A stretch of 64,000 nt of DNA, from positions 1 through 64,000 of the forward strand of contig JAFWYA010000055.1 in assembly GCA_017517815.1 (NCBI GenBank). Reading direction: 5' to 3'. The position numbers and the translations under genes are program-made. Numbering within the stretch: position 1 is the stretch's first letter; each line of letters begins with the position of its first letter. Below are positions 56,718 through 64,000 of the stretch, one piece after another. A model generated the notes under the pieces. The model was not told where the DNA came from. It did no database searches and saw nothing but the letters and a program-made list of their open reading frames with translations. Source of the DNA: Clostridia bacterium (GTDB taxonomy: Bacteria; Bacillota_A; Clostridia; Christensenellales; Aristaeellaceae).

Positions 56718-57413
56718 ATGTCTGTATTTGCAATCGGCGATCTCCATCTGCCGGGCCACGACCAAAAGCCCATGGACGTTTTCGGCAGTCATTGGGATCG
56801 CCATTTTGAAACCATCAGCGAAAACTGGCGCAGGTTTATCGGCGAGGATGACATTGTGCTTATCCCCGGCGACATCAGCTGGGCCATGCAGCTTAGTGAA
56901 GCACAGGACGATCTGAATGCAATCGGAAAGCTGCCGGGCACAAAGCTGTTGCTGCGCGGTAACCATGACTACTGGTGGAGCTCTCTGAGCAAGCTGCGTG
57001 CCGTTCTTCCTGAACGCATGCATGTGATTCAGAACGATGCGTTGCTGCTTGACGGTCATGTGTTCTGTGGAACGCGCGGATGGAACTTTCCGCTGCCGCA
57101 GCAGGCGCTGGGAGAGCAGGATGAGAAGGTATATCAGCGTGAGCTGATCCGGCTGAAAATGTCGCTGGATCATGCTGTCAGGCTTGGCGGAGAGGACATC
57201 ACGGTGATGCTGCATTTTCCTCCGCTGTTTGCTGATGGCCTATCTACGGGCTTTACAGAAATCCTGGAGTCGTATCCTATTCGCCAGGTCGTTTACGGCC
57301 ATCTGCACGGCGCTGGGATTAAAATTGCCTTTGAAGGTGAACGCGAAGGAATTCAGTACAATCTTGTCAGTTGTGATGCGCTGGATTTTTCCCCGATTCG
57401 AATCTTTGAATAA
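56718..57413 (+). CDS. calcineurin-like metallophosphoesterase
   Basis: The 231-residue protein has the five metallophosphoesterase blocks: FAIGDLHL, IVLIPGDISWA, LLRGNHDYWW, VMLHFPP and YGHLHG. This is a cytoplasmic phosphohydrolase of a group common in Clostridia. Its substrate is unknown. It starts after GAGGG and follows the Cys-rich protein gene closely, so both are probably one transcript ending in the strong terminator downstream. Confidence 0.9.
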   Translation: MSVFAIGDLHLPGHDQKPMDVFGSHWDRHFETISENWRRFIGEDDIVLIPGDISWAMQLSEAQDDLNAIGKLPGTKLLLRGNHDYWWSSLSKLRAVLPERMHVIQNDALLLDGHVFCGTRGWNFPLPQQALGEQDEKVYQRELIRLKMSLDHAVRLGGEDITVMLHFPPLFADGLSTGFTEILESYPIRQVVYGHLHGAGIKIAFEGEREGIQYNLVSCDALDFSPIRIFE

Positions 57414-57483
57414 TTAAATTCAAACTTTTTTATACATTTTCGTAATAAAAAAGTAATATTTAAAACGCGAACGAGCGTTCGTA

Positions 57484-57532
57484 GAGCCTGCAAACCTTTG
57501 TGAAATAAAGGTTTGCAGGCTCTTTTTTTATT
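57484..57532 (+). terminator. terminator before the dcw cluster
   Basis: GAGCCTGCAAACCTTT and AAAGGTTTGCAGGCTC form a perfect 16-pair stem followed by TTTTTTT. Confidence 0.92.
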
Positions 57533-57624
57533 GTCTAGAAATTGTGGCGAACAGACGTTCTTACAATTTTCTGAAAAGATGCGCAAATTGTTTCAAATAG
57601 AAAAAAATGCCTTCATCAGAAGGT

Positions 57625-57654
57625 TTGACTTTCCCTCAAAAAGTGGTGCATAAT
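57625..57654 (+). promoter_or_regulatory. promoter of the dcw cluster
   Basis: TTGACT, 18 bases and CATAAT. Downstream lie GTGG/GGAG repeats that fit MraZ binding. Confidence 0.65.
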
Positions 57655-57669
57655 GGTGCTACAACCCTA

Positions 57670-57704
57670 AAAAGGGTGGAAAGTGGAGCGAAAAAGGGAG
57701 CGGG
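57670..57704 (+). promoter_or_regulatory. candidate MraZ-binding repeats
   Basis: Between promoter and start the sequence GGGTGGAAAGTGGAGCG, then AAAAAGGGAGCGGGG, gives three G-rich units about ten bases apart. MraZ is known to bind direct repeats of this kind in its own leader and repress the cluster. The spacing is imperfect, so the call is moderate. Confidence 0.55.
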
Positions 57705-57713
57705 GTGACGGGC

Positions 57714-58217
57714 ATGGATGGTGAACGGCAATTTGATGAGCAGCTGCCCGTACAGAGCAAGCCCGCAAAGAAATTCACTTTTTTCGGTAGTTACGACCAT
57801 TCCATCGATGCCAAGGGCCGTATCATCATCCCCAATGCTTACCGCAAGGCATTGGGTGACAGCTTCACTATCACAATTGGTCTGGACGACCGTGCCATTG
57901 CCATTTATCCCGATGCTGCATTTGAAGAGATGATCGCTGAACTGTACCGTCTCAACCGCCGTAAGCCTGCTGTGCAAAAGCAGCAGGATCACGTTGCAAA
58001 ATTCAGCTATCCCGGCATGCAGGCCGACAATCAGGGCCGTGTGCTTCTGCCTGTAAAGCTTCGTCAGTATGTGCTGGGCGATGCCAAGGATGTTGAAATC
58101 AGCGGTGCGCTGGACCACATCCGCATCGTAGACAGCGCTACGGCACAGGCCGAGGACGAATTCTATAAAGATCATCGCGACGAGATCCTTGATGAGATCG
58201 CGGAGCTGGAAGACTGA
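57714..58217 (+). CDS. mraZ: transcription regulator MraZ
   Basis: ATG 57714 is chosen; a GTG at 57705 overlaps the ribosome site GGGGTG. The 167-residue protein carries the two SpoVT/AbrB-like repeats: about 30-65 (HSIDAKGRIIIPNAYR) and about 100-140 (MQADNQGRVLLPVKLR). It is about 25 residues longer at the N-terminus than usual (about 143). It is the local repressor of the dcw cluster and binds upstream repeats. The next gene is ftsL-like, not rsmH as in most genomes. Confidence 0.93.
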   Translation: MDGERQFDEQLPVQSKPAKKFTFFGSYDHSIDAKGRIIIPNAYRKALGDSFTITIGLDDRAIAIYPDAAFEEMIAELYRLNRRKPAVQKQQDHVAKFSYPGMQADNQGRVLLPVKLRQYVLGDAKDVEISGALDHIRIVDSATAQAEDEFYKDHRDEILDEIAELED

Positions 58218-58236
58218 GTAAGAAAGGAAGATCCGC

Positions 58237-58860
58237 ATGTCACAGTATCAGCCGATGTATGACAGCTTCGTACGTACGCCTGACCGCTATGTACCCACTG
58301 CACGCATGAGTGTGTCTGCCAATGTGCGCCTGCCGGGCAGCGATATCGACCTTTATACCGGTCAGCTCAAGCCGGATCATCAGCGCCGCCACCGCACACA
58401 GGCACAGCGCCTTGAAAGGGAAGAAAAAGAACGCGAAGAGCGCCGCGAAACGACTGCCATGAAACGCGAAGACGCCAAGGGCGGCGTGCGCATTGAAATG
58501 TGGAAGGGCGTTCTGGCGGTTGCTGTGCTGCTGTTTGTGTGCGGCGTGGCGCTGCTGTGGCAGCAGGGGCAGATCGTAAGCTACCAGAAGGAACTGAACC
58601 GTCAGGAAAGCGTGATCGCTCAGTACAGGCGTGACAACACCGCCCTGGAAGAAGCCATTGCTGCAGCGTCTGATCCGGCGGTTATCTGCTATGCCGCCTC
58701 TCAGGAACTGCACATGATCCCTGCTGAATCGGCAGAAGCCATTCATCTGGTGGCGGTGGACACCCGTCCGCTGGAAACGGCGAAAAAGCAGCACTACAGC
58801 GCCACAGCCCAAACGCTGCAGTCGCAGACTACGCCGGTGCCCATGACGGCAAGCAACTGA
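58237..58860 (+). CDS. FtsL-like cell division protein
   Basis: This 207-residue protein has a long basic cytoplasmic part (about 1-87), one membrane helix (about 90-108, VLAVAVLLFVCGVALLW) and an external coiled coil (about 109-150, QIVSYQKELNRQESVIAQYRRD), followed by a disordered tail. Sequence similarity of FtsL proteins is always low; the topology and the place between mraZ and the division-type PBP support the call. FtsL joins FtsB/DivIC and activates septal PBP. The cytoplasmic part is longer than usual. Confidence 0.78.
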   Translation: MSQYQPMYDSFVRTPDRYVPTARMSVSANVRLPGSDIDLYTGQLKPDHQRRHRTQAQRLEREEKEREERRETTAMKREDAKGGVRIEMWKGVLAVAVLLFVCGVALLWQQGQIVSYQKELNRQESVIAQYRRDNTALEEAIAAASDPAVICYAASQELHMIPAESAEAIHLVAVDTRPLETAKKQHYSATAQTLQSQTTPVPMTASN

Positions 58861-58920
58861 TCATGGCGAAATTTTGACGATAAAGCCGAAAAGCGCATAC
58901 ATATATGGTGAAATGCATAC

Positions 58921-58949
58921 ATCCCTCCTATCCGGAGATATGGAGGGAT
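58921..58949 (+). promoter_or_regulatory. hairpin covering the ribosome site of the PBP gene
   Basis: ATCCCTCC and GGAGGGAT form 8 pairs, extended inside by TATC/GATA around CGGA with one bulged T. The ribosome site GGAGGG of the next gene (start 58954) lies in the 3' arm and would be masked when folded. There is no T-run, so it is not a terminator. Confidence 0.6.
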
Positions 58950-58953
58950 GGTT

Positions 58954-61068
58954 ATGCAGACGGAACTGCATATCCGCAGGCGTGTTTTTGCACTGCTGAT
59001 GCTGATTGTTTTTTTGTTCTCACTGCTCACACTGCGCATTGCCTATCTGACCACCCTGCGCTCAGAAGAGCTTACACGCCGGGGCGTCAGTCAGTGGACG
59101 CGCCGTGGTACGGTGTATGCAAGGCGTGGCAGTATATTGGATACCAACGGCCAAACGCTGGTGATGAGCGCCACGGCGTATATCATCAGCGCCGATCCGC
59201 GAAAGATATCGGACATGTCTTTGTTTACACAAACGATATGTCCGATTTTGGATTTGTCAGAGGAAAATGTTGCAAAGAAACTCTCTGACAAAACCAAAGC
59301 GTCTGTCACTCTGAAACGGCAGGTGTCAAGAGAAACGGCCGACCGGCTGCGGGCGCTGCAGGCGCGCGATGATGCGGCAGCGCAGCAGCTCAAGGCACTG
59401 CTGTACGACGAGGACGTGCGGCGTATGTATCCGCGCGGTGCGTTTCTGAGCCAGACGCTGGGACTGACCAATGTTGACAGCGTGGGGCAGAGCGGGCTGG
59501 AACAACAATACGAGTCGCTGCTGCGCGGCACGGCGGGCATGATTCTGCGCAGTGTGGACGCCCACTCGCAGCCTGTATACGACAGAGGCAACCTGTACAT
59601 TGAACCGCAGGACGGCAACAGCCTGAAGCTGACCATCGATGCCTCCATTCAGGAGATCTGTGAAAAGGCCATGCGCGAATGCTATGCCGTCAACAAGGCG
59701 CAGGCGGTGCATGTCATTGCGATGGATCCCTACACGGGCGCCATCCTGGCCATGTGCTCCAAGCCTGATTACGACCCCAACGATCCCCCAAGAGAACAGG
59801 CCGATGCCTTAACACAGCTAATGCGTATCCGCCTGATCTCTGATGCGTATGAACCGGGTTCCACATTCAAAATCCTTACTGCCGCGGCTGCGCTGGATGC
59901 AGGCGTGACTACGCCGGAGGATGGTTTTTACTGCTCAGCCAAAATCAAGGTGGATGGCGACACCATCCGCTGCTGGGGTAATCCGCATAAGAATGAAAGC
60001 ATGGCGCAGGCCCTGCAGAACAGCTGCAACCCCGTGTTTGTAGAACTGGCGCTGCGTCTGGGTACCGAACGGTTTTATCAGTATCTCCATGCATTTGGCC
60101 TGGGCAGCAAAACCAAGGTTGACTTACAGGGGGAGGGAAGTGGTATACTAATACCCGTTCAGAAAGTGAAAAATGTGGATCTGGCACGCATAGGCTTTGG
60201 CCAAAGCGTTGCTGTAACACCCATCCAGCTTTTGACGGCAGCCTGTGCTGTGATTAACGGCGGCAGGCTGATGCAGCCGTATCTGCTGAAGGAGGCTCTC
60301 TCCCCGGACGGAACGGTGCTGTACCGCACACAGCCCAAAGTGGTTTCTCACCCCATTTCAGAACAGACCAGCGTCACGATGCGTCGGCTGCTGGAGGATG
60401 TGGTGGCTATTGGCGGTGCGAAGAATGCAAAAGTCGCCGGGCAGCGCATAGGCGGAAAGACGGGTACGGCGCAGGTATACAAGGACGGGCGCATCGTGCG
60501 TGACGTGCACATTGGCTCGTTTCTGGGATTTGCTCCGGCGGATGACCCGCGTATTGCACTGCTGGTTATTGTTGACGAGGCGGATACGCCTGTCGATTAT
60601 GGCGGCACTACTGCCGCGCCTTTTGCTGGACAAATCCTTGCGGATGTGTTACCGTATTTAGGTTGTACATCCAATGAAGAACGCACGGAAGTTGTGGTGG
60701 GGAATGTGGTGGGTATGCCGCTTTATCAGGCGCGCGCCGCAATGTCTGCACAGGGCTTCCGGGTGCTGGATGACGGGGCCGGCGACACCGTAACGGCCCA
60801 GATGCCGGGCGCCGGCGCAAAGCTGGTGGAAGGCGGACAGGTGATGCTGTATACCTATACGGACGATCCTGTTGAAACGGTGGAGCTTGTCTGCGTGCCG
60901 GATGTAATCGGCCAGTCCATAGCACAGGCAGGTATGCTGCTGAGGCAGCGCGGACTTGACATGGAGATTGACGGCTCGGGGCTGGCTGTGAAGCAGCAGC
61001 CTGCCGGCGGTGAATTTGTCACGCGGGACACGGTCGTCAGGGTCAGTTTTGATTTACCCAGTCCATAA
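58954..61068 (+). CDS. PASTA penicillin-binding protein (FtsI/SpoVD type)
   Basis: ATG 58954 lies six bases after GGAGGG and gives 704 residues; an ATG at 58948 touches the ribosome site. After one N-terminal membrane helix (about 9-30) and a dimerisation domain comes the transpeptidase: S303-T-F-K306, S357-C-N359 and K502-T-G. Two PASTA domains follow (from about 575 and 640). It cross-links septal peptidoglycan; Clostridia may have both a division and a sporulation form, and the place in the dcw cluster favours division. A hairpin masks the ribosome site. Confidence 0.93.
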   Translation: MQTELHIRRRVFALLMLIVFLFSLLTLRIAYLTTLRSEELTRRGVSQWTRRGTVYARRGSILDTNGQTLVMSATAYIISADPRKISDMSLFTQTICPILDLSEENVAKKLSDKTKASVTLKRQVSRETADRLRALQARDDAAAQQLKALLYDEDVRRMYPRGAFLSQTLGLTNVDSVGQSGLEQQYESLLRGTAGMILRSVDAHSQPVYDRGNLYIEPQDGNSLKLTIDASIQEICEKAMRECYAVNKAQAVHVIAMDPYTGAILAMCSKPDYDPNDPPREQADALTQLMRIRLISDAYEPGSTFKILTAAAALDAGVTTPEDGFYCSAKIKVDGDTIRCWGNPHKNESMAQALQNSCNPVFVELALRLGTERFYQYLHAFGLGSKTKVDLQGEGSGILIPVQKVKNVDLARIGFGQSVAVTPIQLLTAACAVINGGRLMQPYLLKEALSPDGTVLYRTQPKVVSHPISEQTSVTMRRLLEDVVAIGGAKNAKVAGQRIGGKTGTAQVYKDGRIVRDVHIGSFLGFAPADDPRIALLVIVDEADTPVDYGGTTAAPFAGQILADVLPYLGCTSNEERTEVVVGNVVGMPLYQARAAMSAQGFRVLDDGAGDTVTAQMPGAGAKLVEGGQVMLYTYTDDPVETVELVCVPDVIGQSIAQAGMLLRQRGLDMEIDGSGLAVKQQPAGGEFVTRDTVVRVSFDLPSP

Positions 61069-61085
61069 AGGATGGAGGAATACAG

Positions 61086-62555
61086 ATGCTACTCAGGGAT
61101 TTGCTGCTGGAAGTACCGGGCGTTTTGGAAACGCGCGGCGATTTGGATATCGAGATCGCTCAGCTGATTACCGACAGCCGCGTAAAGGCGGAAAACGGCC
61201 TGTTTTTCTGTATCAGAGGCCTCAGGGTCGACGCTCATACCTTTGCGCATCAGGTGGAACACAACGGCTGCACGGCTCTGATCGTGGAGTATTTTATTGA
61301 GGACAGTCCCCTTGTGCAGGTGAAGGTTGAAAATGTTCGCTCGGCCATGGCCTACATTGCAGGAGCGTTTTATGGCCATCCTGCGCGCAGATTGCGCATG
61401 GTGGGCGTAAGCGGAACCAAGGGCAAAACCACCACCAGCTACCTGATGAAAGCGGTTCTGGAGGCGGCAGGCTTGAAGACCGGCCTGATCGGTACCACCG
61501 GAAACATGATCGGCGACAAGCATCTGCCCAGCAATATGACCACGCCTGACCCGGTCGATCTGCACAAGTGCCTCAGGCAGATGGTGGACGAGGGCGTCGA
61601 GGCTGTCAGCATGGAAGTAAGCGCGCATGCGGTGGATATGCACCGTCTGGACGGCGTGGAGTTTGAAGCTGCGTGCTACACCAATCTGTCGCAGGATCAT
61701 CTGGACTACTTCGGCACCATGGAAAAGTACTTCGAAGCCAAAAAGAGCTTTTTCATGCACGGCGCTGTGCGCAATGCGGCGCTGAATGTGGATGAGGAAA
61801 CCAGCGAAAGGATTCGCCGTGACCTTCAGGTGCCTTGTCTGACCTTCGGTATCAGTGCAGACGCCGATGTGTTTGCCAGGGATATCGAAATCTCTGAAGA
61901 CGGCGTTTCCTTCACCATCCGCCTGCAGCGGCTGGAGGAGATGCCCATCAGCATGCATCTGACCGGCATGTTCAATGTGTACAATGCACTGGCTGCGGCA
62001 TCGCTGGCGATGATTATGGGTATTGATAAGGAAGATATCCGCAAGGGGCTGGAAAGCATCCGCAATGTGCCCGGCCGTGTGGAGGTGCTGGATACCCATA
62101 CGCCCTACAAAGTCATTCTGGACTATGCCCATTCGCCGGATGCACTGGAAAATGTGCTGCATACGGTGCGTGCCTTTACCAAAGGCCGCCTGATCACGCT
62201 GGTAGGCTGCGGAGGCGACCGAGACCACGGCAAGCGTCCCATCATGGGCGAGATTGCCGGCCGCATGGCGGACTTCACCGTGCTGACCAGCGACAATCCC
62301 CGCACGGAAGATCCGGCTGCCATTCTGCGCTCTATCGAAGAGGGCATGCGCAGGACGGACGGCGAGTATGTTGTGATCGAAAACCGGCGCGACGCCATCC
62401 GCTATGCGCTGGAAATTGGCCGTGAGGGCGACGTGATCGTCCTGGCGGGCAAAGGCAATGAAACCTATCAGGACATTATGGGCGTGAAGCGCCCCTTTGA
62501 CGAAAAGGTCATTGTGCAGGAACTGTTGGAGGAAATGCACCATACTAAGGAGTGA
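61086..62555 (+). CDS. murE: UDP-MurNAc-L-Ala-D-Glu:meso-diaminopimelate ligase
   Basis: The 489-residue Mur ligase has GVSGTKGKTTTS (ATP loop, about 107-118), TTPDP, EVSAHAV and LTSDNPRTEDP; DNPR (about 403-406) is the motif for meso-diaminopimelate rather than lysine. It adds the third residue of the stem peptide. It begins 18 bases after the PBP gene. mraY follows immediately; murF, which normally lies between, is missing here. Confidence 0.95.
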   Translation: MLLRDLLLEVPGVLETRGDLDIEIAQLITDSRVKAENGLFFCIRGLRVDAHTFAHQVEHNGCTALIVEYFIEDSPLVQVKVENVRSAMAYIAGAFYGHPARRLRMVGVSGTKGKTTTSYLMKAVLEAAGLKTGLIGTTGNMIGDKHLPSNMTTPDPVDLHKCLRQMVDEGVEAVSMEVSAHAVDMHRLDGVEFEAACYTNLSQDHLDYFGTMEKYFEAKKSFFMHGAVRNAALNVDEETSERIRRDLQVPCLTFGISADADVFARDIEISEDGVSFTIRLQRLEEMPISMHLTGMFNVYNALAAASLAMIMGIDKEDIRKGLESIRNVPGRVEVLDTHTPYKVILDYAHSPDALENVLHTVRAFTKGRLITLVGCGGDRDHGKRPIMGEIAGRMADFTVLTSDNPRTEDPAAILRSIEEGMRRTDGEYVVIENRRDAIRYALEIGREGDVIVLAGKGNETYQDIMGVKRPFDEKVIVQELLEEMHHTKE

Positions 62556-62560
62556 TTGGA

Positions 62561-63562
62561 ATGCTTAAGCCGATTCTTGCCCTTGTGTTGTCTGTGATTG
62601 CCATGCTTCTTATCGGTCCCCGTGTGCTGCCGGTGCTGCGCAGGCTGAAATTCGGCCAGACGATGTATGAACTGGGCCCGCAGAGCCATATGGTCAAGCA
62701 GGGTACCCCCACCATGGGCGGACTGATGTTCACCGTGGTCAGCTGCGTTGTGGCGCTTGTGCTGCATGGCGCATGGTATGGCTGGCAGGACTTTACTTTG
62801 GCTCTTTTATTTATCTCGCTTTTGAGCATGCTGGTCGGCTTTGTGGACGACTACATCAAGGTGGTCAAAAAGCGTAATCTGGGCCTGATATGGTGGCAGA
62901 AGATCATCGGCCAGGTACTGACGGCGTTCGCGTTTTCTCTGTACTGCTATCTGCATCCCATGGTGGGCTCCAGCATCATCGTGCCCTTCTTCAATGTGGA
63001 GTGGGATCTGGGCATTTTCTATGTGCCGCTGATGACGCTGGTAGTCATCTTCATGGTGAACAGCTCCAACCTGCAGGACGGTCTGGATGGCCTTTTGTCC
63101 AGCGTAACGGTTGTGGGCGGCATGGCCTGGTTCCTGATGGCGGTGTTCATGAGCGCTGCAGTCGCTCCTGAAAATGCAGCTAACTACCAGAACCTTGCCA
63201 TCTTTGCTATTGCTGTTGTGGGCGGCTGCATCGGCTTCCTGCGCTTCAACCGTTATCCGGCCATGGTGTTCATGGGAGATACGGGCAGCATGTTCATCGG
63301 CGGCGCAACGGTGGGTCTTGCCATGCTTCTGCGCATGCCGCTGTTTATGATCCTTATTTCCTTCACGCTCATCGCCTCGTCCCTGAGCGTGATCATGCAG
63401 CGCACCTATTTCAAACTGACTCACGGCAAGCGCATTTTCAAAATGTCGCCCATCCATCATCACTTTGAAATGTGCGGCATGACAGAAAAGCAGATCGTTG
63501 CCATGTACGCGGCTGTGGTGGCTGTGCTCAGCCTGATTGCGCTGCTGACGGTAAGGCTGTAA
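62561..63562 (+). CDS. mraY: phospho-MurNAc-pentapeptide transferase
   Basis: ATG 62561 follows AAGGAG; a GTG at 62552 would overlap murE. The 333-residue protein has ten helices and the family motifs VDDYIKV, NSSNLQDGLDGL, FMGDTGSMFIG and HHHFE. It moves the muramyl pentapeptide phosphate to undecaprenyl phosphate, giving lipid I. The gene lies 5 bases after the murE stop, coupled to it. Confidence 0.96.
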   Translation: MLKPILALVLSVIAMLLIGPRVLPVLRRLKFGQTMYELGPQSHMVKQGTPTMGGLMFTVVSCVVALVLHGAWYGWQDFTLALLFISLLSMLVGFVDDYIKVVKKRNLGLIWWQKIIGQVLTAFAFSLYCYLHPMVGSSIIVPFFNVEWDLGIFYVPLMTLVVIFMVNSSNLQDGLDGLLSSVTVVGGMAWFLMAVFMSAAVAPENAANYQNLAIFAIAVVGGCIGFLRFNRYPAMVFMGDTGSMFIGGATVGLAMLLRMPLFMILISFTLIASSLSVIMQRTYFKLTHGKRIFKMSPIHHHFEMCGMTEKQIVAMYAAVVAVLSLIALLTVRL

Positions 63563-63576
63563 AACCGGAGGATACT

Positions 63577-64000
63577 ATGAAACTGACTGGCAAGAAGATC
63601 CTGATGGTGGGCATGGCCCGCAGCGGTATTGCTGCGGCTGAACTGATGGTTCAGAAGGGCGCAGTGCCTGTGTTGAACGACCGCAAAAAGGAAGAGGCTT
63701 TTGGTACTGATCTGGACGGGCTGAAAAATACCTGTCAGTTCCGTCTTGGTGATGATCCTGTTGCATTGCTGGACGAGGTGGAGGGTCTGGTCATCAGCCC
63801 TGGCGTGCCGATCAATGCGCCGGTGGTGAAGGCTGCAGCGGAAAAGGGCCTTCCCATGGTTGGCGAACTGGAGCTGGCATTTCAGAACCTGTTGGGCGAC
63901 GTGCTGGCGATTTCCGGTACGAATGGAAAAACCACCACCACTACACTGCTGGGCAGGATCTTTGCAAATGCAGGCCGCACCACGCATGTGGCGGGCAATA
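63577..64000 (+). CDS. murD: UDP-MurNAc-L-alanine:D-glutamate ligase, 5' part
   Basis: The gene runs off the window. The 141 codons seen begin KLTGKKILMVGMARSGIAAA, contain VISPGVP and the ATP loop AISGTNGKTTTTTLL (about 111-125), all typical of MurD. It adds D-glutamate to UDP-MurNAc-L-Ala. CGGAGG precedes the start, 14 bases after mraY, in the usual order mraY-murD. Confidence 0.95.
   Translation, partial: MKLTGKKILMVGMARSGIAAAELMVQKGAVPVLNDRKKEEAFGTDLDGLKNTCQFRLGDDPVALLDEVEGLVISPGVPINAPVVKAAAEKGLPMVGELELAFQNLLGDVLAISGTNGKTTTTTLLGRIFANAGRTTHVAGN

Noticed and set aside
61089..62543. 484-codon minus-strand ORF
   Set aside because: Antisense shadow of murE.

Overview
The window reads as a chromosomal segment of an anaerobic, spore-forming member of the Clostridia (Bacillota). 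Three things point there: a cotJ spore-coat locus, two rubrerythrins for oxygen defence, and a meso-diaminopimelate type MurE inside a division/cell-wall (dcw) cluster. Strong AGGAGG ribosome sites and TTGACA/TATAAT promoters with 16-18 base spacers are common. The genus cannot be fixed from the sequence alone. No complete rRNA, tRNA, CRISPR array or prophage was found.

Layout. 1-2.1 kb: the 3' end of a 5S-like rRNA sequence with its terminator, a GNAT acetyltransferase, and a nucleoside phosphorylase gene broken by several lesions. 2.2-10.5 kb: housekeeping and hypothetical genes (ComF, sugar isomerase-like protein, LD-carboxypeptidase, histidine phosphatase, P1 peptidase, a multi-pass membrane protein), then an ambiguous pair of small ORFs and the tail of a WYL-type regulator. 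10.6-20.5 kb: two near-identical rubrerythrins with a shared upstream element flank a 2-keto-3-deoxygalactonate catabolic pair (dgoK plus KDPG-type aldolase), a methyltransferase and a large cell-wall-anchored VWA/DUF11 protein; threonine synthase and a small P-loop protein follow. 20.5-25.3 kb: AddB-like nuclease and, divergently, mnmE.

25.4-39.9 kb is a twelve-gene minus-strand surface-polysaccharide operon. It starts with UDP-galactopyranose mutase, continues with glycosyltransferases, a methyltransferase-like protein, a large membrane protein, UDP-glucose dehydrogenase and a two-gene ABC exporter, and ends with the initiating sugar-phosphate transferase. It is visibly richer in A+T than its surroundings. 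Its upstream edge carries a truncated serine recombinase and an IS3-type transposase remnant, so it looks like an acquired or exchanged island.

41-51.5 kb is a plant-sugar block: araD and an FGGY kinase on the minus strand; on the plus strand an AraC-type regulator (frameshifted as read), rhaB-rhaA-rhaD and a GH51 arabinofuranosidase. Together these would release arabinose and turn L-ribulose and L-rhamnose into central metabolites. 51.5-56.7 kb holds spore or surface functions: a CotH-like protein, a small basic protein, a natural CotJA-CotJB fusion, CotJC, a CAP-domain protein and a small Cys-rich protein. 57.6-64 kb is the dcw cluster: mraZ, ftsL-like, a PASTA penicillin-binding protein, murE, mraY and the start of murD. 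The usual rsmH (after mraZ) and murF (after murE) are absent from their places.

The most interesting points are the shared cis element of the rubrerythrins, the CotJA-CotJB fusion, the AddB without a Walker A motif, the ribosome-site hairpin before the penicillin-binding protein gene, and the mobile-element scar at the edge of the polysaccharide island.
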